NCBI GenBank assembly: GCA_943369355.1
Contig: CALRMX020000005.1
Location: 62,001 to 126,000, forward strand
Source: UBA7662 sp943369355
GTDB lineage: Bacteria; Bacteroidota; Bacteroidia; UBA7662
Direction: 5' to 3'
Length of the DNA: 64,000 nucleotides
Below are positions 52,238 to 60,209 of this stretch, piece after piece. The stretch's first letter is position 1, and the number at the start of each line of letters is the position of its first letter. The position numbers and the translations under genes are program-made. The notes beneath the pieces were generated by a model, which ran no database searches, was not told the DNA's origin, and saw nothing but the letters and a program-made list of their open reading frames with translations.

Positions 52238-52777
52238 TTATCGCAGCGCCCAAGCCGATACATTGACTTGGAGTGGGTTCGCTGCTGGTACTGCTGCTTG
52301 TTGCATGCTTACTACCTGGTTGTCATGATAAAAATGAACAGTTTCGCCTTCCATGCTGAACATAGGAAGTTGCCGCTCGTCTTGAACCAAACACCATACT
52401 TGGTTGTGGTTCAGCACCATTTGCAACTGAGTGGCCCCGCCAAGCTCACGGATAGTGAATGAAGTTTTGGTGCGTTCTAACTCGTAAACGCGACCACCAT
52501 AAGCCAAGCGGTCGGTACCCTCGAAATTTGGAGCAAATGCTAATGGGTTGCTGCCCGACCAAAACTCAACGAGGTTAAGAATAACAGCATCGACCCCTAA
52601 CGTAAAACTATACACCGGACTGAGCACCCAAAACAACAAGTTATCGACGAATCTGTTGCCCGTGGCAGACTGGTTCCAATTGTACAGCTTTTTCGAAATG
52701 ACAAAGCTGCCCATGCAAGAGCTTAGCGCAAAACTGCCTAACAGGATAGCGAAAACAGGAAGAAAACGTTTTTTCAT
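52238..52777 (-). CDS. DUF3332 lipoprotein
   Basis: The 179-residue protein has a lipoprotein signal (MKKRFLPVFAILLGSFALSSC, lipobox SSC) and the family segment SFVISKKLYNWNQS, NRFVDNLLFWVLSPVYSF and VEFWSGSNPLAF. The C-terminal half (residues 90-170) is a small beta domain. DUF3332 proteins are common small lipoproteins in Gram-negative bacteria with no known function. A perfect inverted repeat lies directly before the start and a terminator follows, so it is a single-gene unit. Confidence 0.85.
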   Translation of the reverse strand: MKKRFLPVFAILLGSFALSSCMGSFVISKKLYNWNQSATGNRFVDNLLFWVLSPVYSFTLGVDAVILNLVEFWSGSNPLAFAPNFEGTDRLAYGGRVYELERTKTSFTIRELGGATQLQMVLNHNQVWCLVQDERQLPMFSMEGETVHFYHDNQVVSMQQAAVPAANPLQVNVSAWALR

Positions 52778-52782
52778 AGTAC

Positions 52783-52804
52783 GTAGTTTATGGTATTAAA
52801 CTAC
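52783..52804. promoter_or_regulatory. Perfect 8-bp inverted repeat upstream of the DUF3332 gene
   Basis: GTAGTTTA and TAAACTAC flank 6 bp, with the proximal edge 5 bp before the ATG. On the minus strand the distal arm contains TAGTTTAA, a weak -7 match, with TTTG 20 bp further upstream at the -33 position. An operator overlapping the promoter or a hairpin blocking ribosome access are both possible. Confidence 0.5.
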
Positions 52805-52831
52805 TTCCTTTTTTGCTTCTAAACAAATAGT

Positions 52832-53830
52832 TCAAATCTTGTAGCGCTGAAAAAAGGCTGCTACCCATTTGTCCCAGCCATAGGCCACCGCAAGGCCCAT
52901 AAAAAAGCTAATCACCAAGGCTAGCGTAGTGTAGGGCTGTGGTACAAAAACACGCGCCAACTCAATAAAAAACATGTGCCACAAGAACCACGAGTACGAA
53001 ATACCGCCCAACCAACTCACGCCATTTCGCAGCGCCTTACCCGACCATTGATAGCTGAGCAAAGCAACAGCACCGTAACCCGTTAGCGCGAAGATGTCGT
53101 TGGTAACTCGACCGGCCTGTCCGCCTTTGAGCGCCATGAAAGCATAACTCGCCAGGGCAACTCCGCCAATAATCAACAATTTCATTGCCGGGAGTGGCTT
53201 TTCGATGGTGGCATCGGCAAAACGATACGCAAGCGTCATCCCGAGGGCCATCTCCCACAAAAAAACCGGAAAAAAGCTATTCCAGCTGCGATTATCATCT
53301 ACTCCGAGGCCGATAATCATCACATTCCAGGCCATCGAAACCACAAATAGCCATAGGGTGAGCGTTGTGGGTTTAGCTTGTTTCATGAGCCAATACAGTG
53401 GCACAAAAAGCAGATACAACTGAAACAGGGTGGAAACAAACCAAAACTGGTAGCCATAACTACCAATGATGGTTCTATCAGCGAATTTGTACAAAAACAC
53501 ATGGCCAAGCCAAGCGTACCACGAGCCCTCTTTAAAGAGCGGAATCACCACGCTCACCAGCGCCGATATGGTTACCACAGCGATGTAAGGCAGATAAATT
53601 TTGGAAAACCGACGCCGTAAAAAGGTGAAGTAACCCAAAGGTTTGGCCGTGAACGAACGGTACAAGGTGTAGCCCGAAAGCACAAAAAACAAGTGCACGC
53701 CCGTGCCACCAAAAAAGATGAGCGGTTTTATTGCTTCAGGAAGTGCAAATTGTTGTAAATAGTGAAAAAGGACTATGGTGGCCATCGAAAAGCCACGGAG
53801 AAAGTCGAGCAGGCCGATGCGTTGACTCAT
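52832..53830 (-). CDS. Acyltransferase-3 family membrane protein (OafA/YrhL type)
   Basis: The 332-residue protein has about ten transmembrane segments and the family signature IGLLDFLRGFSMATIVLFHY near the N-terminus, with the conserved His, then FGGTGVHLFFVLSGYTLYRSF and the RRRFSKIYLPY segment. These enzymes move acyl groups, often acetyl, onto surface glycans or lipids at the inner membrane. The start overlaps the stop of the gene upstream by ATGA. A glycan or lipid target is likely but not known. Confidence 0.88.
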   Translation of the reverse strand: MSQRIGLLDFLRGFSMATIVLFHYLQQFALPEAIKPLIFFGGTGVHLFFVLSGYTLYRSFTAKPLGYFTFLRRRFSKIYLPYIAVVTISALVSVVIPLFKEGSWYAWLGHVFLYKFADRTIIGSYGYQFWFVSTLFQLYLLFVPLYWLMKQAKPTTLTLWLFVVSMAWNVMIIGLGVDDNRSWNSFFPVFLWEMALGMTLAYRFADATIEKPLPAMKLLIIGGVALASYAFMALKGGQAGRVTNDIFALTGYGAVALLSYQWSGKALRNGVSWLGGISYSWFLWHMFFIELARVFVPQPYTTLALVISFFMGLAVAYGWDKWVAAFFQRYKI

Positions 53831-54549
53831 GGTGCCGCTCGACGAAGAGGTGGTGCACTTAAACGTCCTTCGATACAGTCGCCTATGAACTTCATCACCA
53901 CTGGGTGCAGCTCGATGTTGTGACCTGCATCCGATAATCGTATCATTCGGCTACGCTCCTGCATGGGGCGCAGCTGTTGGTAAAATTGCATGGGAATGTC
54001 AACGGGCACTTCGTCATCGTCCATTCCATGTATGAAAACTACCCCGGTTTGTTTCAAGCCGCTGAGATAAGTTGCGGGCTCTTCGCCTTTATACGTCGAA
54101 TCCCAACGTGTTGGAAAAGCAGGGCATGCCACGGCAACGAGTTCAGTAACCAAACCCGGCGTGTTCGCGGCGATGAGTAGTGCCAATACCGCTCCGGTAC
54201 CTTTTCCTACGAGAACAACTCGAGTGGGCTGGTATGCCCTTTTTGCATCTTCAACTAGTTCAGTAAATGTAGCAATCCAACGTTTGCTGATGCCTTCACG
54301 GATATCATCGTTATCGGCCATATCGGGTAAAACCACCGGCACAACTACAGCACTCGGATTAAGGGCTTGAATGCGCAAATCGAGCGAATCCAACCAATTA
54401 TCATCTTCGTTGCTCGAAAAATCGGGGAAAAGCACGACCAGCGCACGGCTGCTGTCGGCCGATGCTGGGCTAGTGGTTTGGGCACTGCCCATTTGCACCC
54501 AACATACTGCTATCAGCCCTACAATAAATGCGCGTATTTTCCGATTCAT
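53827..54549 (-). CDS. Secreted alpha/beta-hydrolase-like protein lacking the nucleophile Ser
   Basis: The 240-residue protein has a signal peptide (MNRKIRAFIVGLIAVCWVQMGSAQ) and an alpha/beta-hydrolase layout: LVVLFPDF, then VVLVGKGTGAVLALLIA at the nucleophile elbow, FIHGMDDDEVP with an acidic residue and DAGHNIELH with the His. The elbow G-x-S-x-G reads GKGTG, with Gly in place of Ser, so it may not be an esterase unless another residue serves. It is cotranscribed with the acyltransferase-3 gene (4-bp overlap), suggesting a joint role in surface acylation. Confidence 0.7.
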   Translation of the reverse strand: MNRKIRAFIVGLIAVCWVQMGSAQTTSPASADSSRALVVLFPDFSSNEDDNWLDSLDLRIQALNPSAVVVPVVLPDMADNDDIREGISKRWIATFTELVEDAKRAYQPTRVVLVGKGTGAVLALLIAANTPGLVTELVAVACPAFPTRWDSTYKGEEPATYLSGLKQTGVVFIHGMDDDEVPVDIPMQFYQQLRPMQERSRMIRLSDAGHNIELHPVVMKFIGDCIEGRLSAPPLRRAAP

Positions 54550-54668
54550 GTTGTAAATTACATAATCTCACCAGATGCGACGGCAAGAATTCTGTGAATT
54601 CGACCAATCGTTTGTCGAATGGGCCTCGGTCGGGTGCGCTAACTACCACCACCTCAATTCACTTAACC

Positions 54669-54779
54669 ATGTCGAAAGAAAAAACCGTACAGAAAGAAGC
54701 CAAAAAAGAGGCAACTAAAAGTTTGAAGGAAAAACGTGCTGAAAAAAAGGCTAAAAAAGGCAGCAAATACAAAGATTGA
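54669..54779 (+). CDS. Very small Lys/Glu-rich protein, 36 residues
   Basis: The ATG at 54669 opens a 36-residue protein, MSKEKTVQKEAKKEATKSLK and on, ending KKGSKYKD. It is almost all Lys, Glu and Ala and would form a single charged helix. The reading frame is open upstream to 54528 but that stretch has no protein-like features. Short proteins of this type recur in Bacteroidota genomes, so it is probably real. Function is unknown; nucleic-acid binding is one option from its charge. Confidence 0.5.
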   Translation: MSKEKTVQKEAKKEATKSLKEKRAEKKAKKGSKYKD

Positions 54780-54798
54780 GCTGCAAAACAGGGCGTAG

Positions 54799-55299
54799 TT
54801 AGTGTAAATGCACTTTTACGCCTTCTTTTGTAAAACTCACCTCAATATTGTCCTGCAAGGTGGTAGCCAACGAAAAGCCTACAAAATCGGCATGCACGGG
54901 ATAGGATTTGTGTGCACGATCGACCAAAACGGCAATTTGTAGTCGCTTGTAGGTATATGCCATGAAAGGTTTGATGGCGTATAACAGCGTTTTACCGGTA
55001 TGCGCTACATCATCCACGATCACCACCACTTTACCTTGCCAATCGGCCGGATTTACGCCCGTAGTAATTTCATCGTGCACCGGGTTGTCTTTGTTCAAGC
55101 GTACCCATGTGGTATGCACTTGCAAGCCCGAAAGTTGCTGTAGCTCTTCGGCAAGCAGCTCGGCAAGCTGTACTCCCCGATTTTTTACTCCGGCAAGCAG
55201 TATCTCCTTCTCCTGAAAATTTTCTTCCCAGAGCTGGTACGCAATACGCCTGATTTTTTGGCGGCATTGCTCGGCTGACAAAAGCTGCTTACGTGCCAT
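54799..55299 (-). CDS. Phosphoribosyltransferase, PyrR-like
   Basis: The 166-residue protein has the type I PRPP-binding motif VVVIVDDVAHTGKTL near residues 90-104, the ILLAGVKNRGVQLAELLAEEL segment and a VHADFVGFSLATTL end, as in PyrR and related uracil phosphoribosyltransferases. PyrR binds pyr mRNA or has uracil phosphoribosyltransferase activity, but here the gene is not next to pyrimidine genes. A simple phosphoribosyltransferase role is as likely. It ends 11 bp before the ettA stop on the same strand. Confidence 0.82.
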   Translation of the reverse strand: MARKQLLSAEQCRQKIRRIAYQLWEENFQEKEILLAGVKNRGVQLAELLAEELQQLSGLQVHTTWVRLNKDNPVHDEITTGVNPADWQGKVVVIVDDVAHTGKTLLYAIKPFMAYTYKRLQIAVLVDRAHKSYPVHADFVGFSLATTLQDNIEVSFTKEGVKVHLH

Positions 55300-55310
55300 G
55301 ATGGTGCAAT

Positions 55311-56984
<1,674 letters not shown>

Positions 56985-57003
56985 ACCAACTAATATTTCG
57001 CCG

Positions 57004-57031
57004 CAAAGATAGTCAAGCCACCCGAAAACAA
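57004..57031 (-). promoter_or_regulatory. Bacteroidota-type promoter of ettA
   Basis: On the minus strand TATCTTTG (57011-57004) matches TAnnTTTG exactly, with TTG at 57031-57029 in the -33 position after a 17-bp spacer. The ATG lies 19 bp downstream of the -7 box. The rest of the 230-bp gap up to 57214 shows nothing else recognisable. Confidence 0.7.
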
Positions 57032-57214
57032 GGTGGATAGGAAATATTCGGGTTGTTCATTCGTAAACGGACAGCCGTAAAAAGCTCGAAGCCTAATGGT
57101 TATACGTCAATTGACTTCACTCAGAGAGATTTATCGAGCTTAAAAAGGACAATTTTTTACATGTATTGCCTATCCAGAAAGTTATTGACACGCTTTGAAC
57201 AAGAATTTTGGCCA

Positions 57215-57535
57215 TTAGGCCGAATAAAATAGCACGCCTACACGCTGAATGTGATCCTTAAATTCAGGATTGGTTAAAGCGTTATAGTCAACTAGATCAA
57301 CGGTATTCGGTAAGCTACTTTCGGCGCAATCGGCCAGCACCTTGACCAAGGTGTTTGGCTGAATATCGGTATTTATGATGGCCAAGTCGATATCGCTCCC
57401 AATATGGTACGTCCCTTTGGCTCTGCTCCCAAAAATATACACTTCACGGATGTCGGGATATTTGGCAAAAATCTGTTCAAGCTCCTGCATAGAACGTTGC
57501 GAAAGTCCAAACTTCGTTGATCCATTGGTGGTCAT
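57215..57535 (-). CDS. MNT-type minimal nucleotidyltransferase (antitoxin-like)
   Basis: The 106-residue protein has the intact nucleotidyltransferase signature FGSRAKGTYHIGSDIDLAII with G-S and D-x-D, then a second conserved Asp in VDLVDY. Minimal nucleotidyltransferases act with HEPN partners in toxin-antitoxin pairs, where they can AMPylate the toxin. It lies 10 bp after the HI0074/HEPN-like gene in the same direction. A role outside toxin-antitoxin control is possible. Confidence 0.85.
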   Translation of the reverse strand: MTTNGSTKFGLSQRSMQELEQIFAKYPDIREVYIFGSRAKGTYHIGSDIDLAIINTDIQPNTLVKVLADCAESSLPNTVDLVDYNALTNPEFKDHIQRVGVLFYSA

Positions 57536-57545
57536 GTCGTTGGGC

Positions 57546-57959
57546 TTAATGCGGATGTTCGAGTTGATTCAAAAAAAAGTCATGCAGCTTACCCAATGCA
57601 GGAAAAGTTTCGTTTCGCAGTTGTATTTCAGCCCTATCGAACTTGTGGCCGTCGTAATCGTGCGACAATTCGTTGCGCAAATCCAATCCGTCAATCAATT
57701 CCTGTGCATAATGGATGTATTTCGCAGCTTGGGCTTGACGAAAAGTGTCTTTGGGTGAGGGTTTAAAAGAAAAACCCTTTTCCTCTAGAAAATCTTTGGT
57801 GGTTTTCCAAGCCAACTCAAGGGTGAATTCAAAGCGCTGTACAAGCCCGTTGCGCTCCAGCTCATTCAAATCCTTGGCGTGAACCGCCTCCTGAAGCCGC
57901 TGAAACGCCTTTTCGAAATTGGCAAAACGCTGCTTCCAGCGAATATCCTCATTTTCCAT
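57546..57959 (-). CDS. HEPN-type (HI0074 family) partner of the MNT protein
   Basis: The 137-residue all-helical protein is of the HI0074 nucleotidyltransferase-substrate-binding type: LQEAVHAKDLNELERNGLVQRFEFTLELAWKTTKDFLEE. Its RNELSHDYDG motif has the Arg-x4-His of HEPN RNases. In related systems it is the toxin and the MNT protein downstream neutralises it. A -7 box lies only 4 bp before the start, so its mRNA may be leaderless. Confidence 0.85.
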   Translation of the reverse strand: MENEDIRWKQRFANFEKAFQRLQEAVHAKDLNELERNGLVQRFEFTLELAWKTTKDFLEEKGFSFKPSPKDTFRQAQAAKYIHYAQELIDGLDLRNELSHDYDGHKFDRAEIQLRNETFPALGKLHDFFLNQLEHPH

Positions 57960-57963
57960 AGGT

Positions 57964-57971
57964 CAAAGTTA
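57964..57971 (-). promoter_or_regulatory. -7 box immediately before the HEPN gene
   Basis: TAACTTTG on the minus strand matches TAnnTTTG exactly. The ATG at 57959 starts 4 bp later, about where transcription should begin, which suggests a leaderless or nearly leaderless transcript. No clear -33 element is present. Confidence 0.5.
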
Positions 57972-58118
57972 ATGGTTCTTCGGGGAAGCGCATTGAGCCT
58001 GATTGAAGATAAACCGCCTTGGTTACTTTTAACGAGTTGAACTCATGGATTTATTCTCGGATTCCGCATCTTCCAATAACCCCACTCCTTAAGCCTAAGC
58101 AAATTACCCTGTGCACGG

Positions 58119-58126
58119 TATGTTTG
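58119..58126 (+). promoter_or_regulatory. -7 box before the T9SS protein gene
   Basis: TATGTTTG matches TAnnTTTG exactly, 39 bp before the ATG at 58166. It lies downstream of the alternative in-frame start at 58019 and supports the later one. Confidence 0.5.
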
Positions 58127-58165
58127 GAAGTGGGGTGTTTGCGAACTTGCCGACAAAAAATTACC

Positions 58166-59359
58166 ATGAAACGTTTACTCCTTTTCTGGTGCCTTGTGGC
58201 TACACAACTTCATGCGCAAAACTTTGTTCAAGTGGGTACGCTGCCCAATGGCGGGGGAATCGTGGATCTCGACTTTGTAGGGCCGCAAACAGGTTTCGCT
58301 ATCCAAAACTATTGGGCGCTCAAATCGTCGAATGGCGGCAGCAACTGGACCAACATCAGTACCGAGCAATTTGGTGGCGCCTACACCTATACAGCCCTGG
58401 CTGTGGCCGACAGCAACCACATCTTCCTCGGCAAAAATTCGGGAGGACGCCTACGCTACACCAAAAACGGCACCAACTGGATAGAGTTGCAGGTTGGCGT
58501 AAATGAGGCCATTCGCAGCATGCAATTTCTCGATACGCTGCAAGGCTTTATGCTGTTGTGCGGCAACAGTGGCTCTGTAAACAAGGTGATCTTTCTCAAA
58601 ACCGTTAACGGCGGCGATAACTGGAGTGGCCGCTACGACTTTCCAGTGAACGGATACGACGCAAAGGTGCGCTTCATCTCACCTCAGCAGGGATTTGTAT
58701 GGTACCAGCGCCTACTGTATACCACACGCGACGGTGGAACCAGTTGGTCGAGAGTAGATAGTTTTGCCGAAAACATCAACGACCTGCGCATGCATTCGCC
58801 CACCCACGGCATGCTGGTAGGCAACGACGGTTTTGTGGCCTACACCAGCGATAGCGGCAAAAACTGGACGAACATTCCTAACGCCATCTTCGATAATTTC
58901 GGCGACATTCGGCTTTTGAGCCCAAGCTCAGCCGAAGGTATCATTTGGGGCGGCAATGTGAGTGCGTATTACAGTACCAGCGATAGTGGCCGTACGTGGA
59001 CGCAACTGGCCAGCGGTAATTTTGTTCGCCGCATGGATCTAGACCCCAGCGGCAACCGTTGGTTTTGGGGAGGCAACAATAATGTATATCGCCTGTCGCA
59101 AACCACTAGCATTGCCCCAGTAGCCGAAACCAACTGGGTAATTTATCCGAACCCGGTAAGCGACCGGTTGTACTTTGCCACGCAACAACCCCTTGCCCTG
59201 CTCGAAGTTTATGATTTAACCGGGCGGTTGTTGTTCACTGAACGCTTTGAAACCGCTGGTCCTCAACAAATAAACACCCACAACCTCAAATCCGGCACCT
59301 ACCTGCTTCGCCTCACCGACGGAGGCAAAACCGCACAACAACGTTTGCTCAAAAAATAG
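58166..59359 (+). CDS. Secreted T9SS protein with YCF48/BNR-like beta-propeller repeats
   Basis: From the ATG at 58166 the protein has 397 residues with a signal peptide (MKRLLLFWCLVATQLHAQ). The body is made of repeats with an SSNGGSNWTNIS-type motif (also VNGGDNWSGRY, RDGGTSWSRVD, DSGKNWTNIP, DSGRTWTQLA), as in YCF48/BNR propellers. The last 75 residues (WVIYPNPVSDRLYF, LEVYDLTGRLLF, YLLRLTDGGKTAQQRLLKK) form a type A T9SS sorting tail. It is exported across the outer membrane and anchored or released. Function is unknown. Confidence 0.88.
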   Translation: MKRLLLFWCLVATQLHAQNFVQVGTLPNGGGIVDLDFVGPQTGFAIQNYWALKSSNGGSNWTNISTEQFGGAYTYTALAVADSNHIFLGKNSGGRLRYTKNGTNWIELQVGVNEAIRSMQFLDTLQGFMLLCGNSGSVNKVIFLKTVNGGDNWSGRYDFPVNGYDAKVRFISPQQGFVWYQRLLYTTRDGGTSWSRVDSFAENINDLRMHSPTHGMLVGNDGFVAYTSDSGKNWTNIPNAIFDNFGDIRLLSPSSAEGIIWGGNVSAYYSTSDSGRTWTQLASGNFVRRMDLDPSGNRWFWGGNNNVYRLSQTTSIAPVAETNWVIYPNPVSDRLYFATQQPLALLEVYDLTGRLLFTERFETAGPQQINTHNLKSGTYLLRLTDGGKTAQQRLLKK

Positions 59360-59442
59360 GCATCTATCCTACGGCCAATTGAAGATGCTAAAACCGCTGC
59401 TGGCGGCTTCAACCTAAATCGCGCTGCCGCCCCAAAAAAGAT

Positions 59443-59471
59443 AAAAAAAGGGCAGGTCCCCCAACCTGCCC
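59443..59471 (-). terminator. Rho-independent terminator after the DUF2202 gene
   Basis: GGGCAGGT and ACCTGCCC form an 8-bp stem with a 6-nt loop at 59450-59471, followed on the minus strand by a run of seven U. It lies 21 bp after the DUF2202 stop. Confidence 0.88.
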
Positions 59472-59492
59472 TCGTTCAACCCAAAACTCCAC

Positions 59493-60113
59493 TTAAGGCT
59501 GATTGCAATTTTCGTGACTGCCAGCCAGCACCTCGGCATAATACGATGGTGTGAGGTACTGTGGCGCATAACTGCTGCCTTGGGTGTTAATTTGGCCCAC
59601 ATAGGCCCTCAGGTGATTGCGTGAACCACAATGCAATTGCGCATACAGCAAGGCAATGTCTTCTGGTAGTTCAGTTACCGCCTGACTTGTACGTATGTCT
59701 GCGATATCGAGGTCTTCGATGGTAGCACCTACTTGTAAAGCATCTACCAAGCTCAAATCAACCTTTTGGGTGAGTTGCACATACAGCTTTTGCAAGAGGG
59801 TGTCGGTAAAAACCCCTTCGGCATTGGTGCCTACTGGATCGGGCAGACCATATTTCTGCAGTATCGCCAGGGTTTTGTCCATGTGGGTTTGTTCACTGGA
59901 AGCGATATTGCCAAAAATTTGCATACTCGGGTAACGCGTAGCCGCATAACGGTATACGTCGCGGGCAAGTTTTTCTTCTTCTCTCAGGAAGGTCAAATCA
60001 GCTTGGGTCTCGTTGGGTGCCGGCTGGTTAATCACAGGGTCGATCTTGTCTTTCGAGCAAGCCATCGACAAAAGAACCAGCACAGGAATGGCGAAAAACA
60101 ATACTTTTTTCAT
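59493..60113 (-). CDS. DUF2202 ferritin-like lipoprotein
   Basis: The 206-residue protein has a lipoprotein signal (MKKVLFFAIPVLVLLSMAC, lipobox MAC). The DUF2202 domain is a four-helix ferritin-like bundle with the metal-ligand candidates EEEKLARDVY, SEQTHMDKTLAIL, GATIEDLDIADI and GSRNHLRAYV. A di-metal centre is probable, but the reaction is unknown. It is a single-gene unit with a terminator after it and a near-consensus -7 box before it. Confidence 0.87.
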   Translation of the reverse strand: MKKVLFFAIPVLVLLSMACSKDKIDPVINQPAPNETQADLTFLREEEKLARDVYRYAATRYPSMQIFGNIASSEQTHMDKTLAILQKYGLPDPVGTNAEGVFTDTLLQKLYVQLTQKVDLSLVDALQVGATIEDLDIADIRTSQAVTELPEDIALLYAQLHCGSRNHLRAYVGQINTQGSSYAPQYLTPSYYAEVLAGSHENCNQP

Positions 60114-60142
60114 AACCTTTCAGCTTTAATGTGCTGTTAGGT

Positions 60143-60150
60143 TAAAGGTA
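60143..60150 (-). promoter_or_regulatory. Near-consensus -7 box before the DUF2202 gene
   Basis: TACCTTTA on the minus strand differs from TAnnTTTG by one base and lies 29 bp before the start codon. A purine-rich GAAAGG ribosome site lies close to the ATG. Confidence 0.4.
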
Positions 60151-60209
60151 CGCAAGCTTAAACGGGCTTCTTTGTAACCGAAGTTACATAGTGGATATAC
60201 TTGTCTAAT

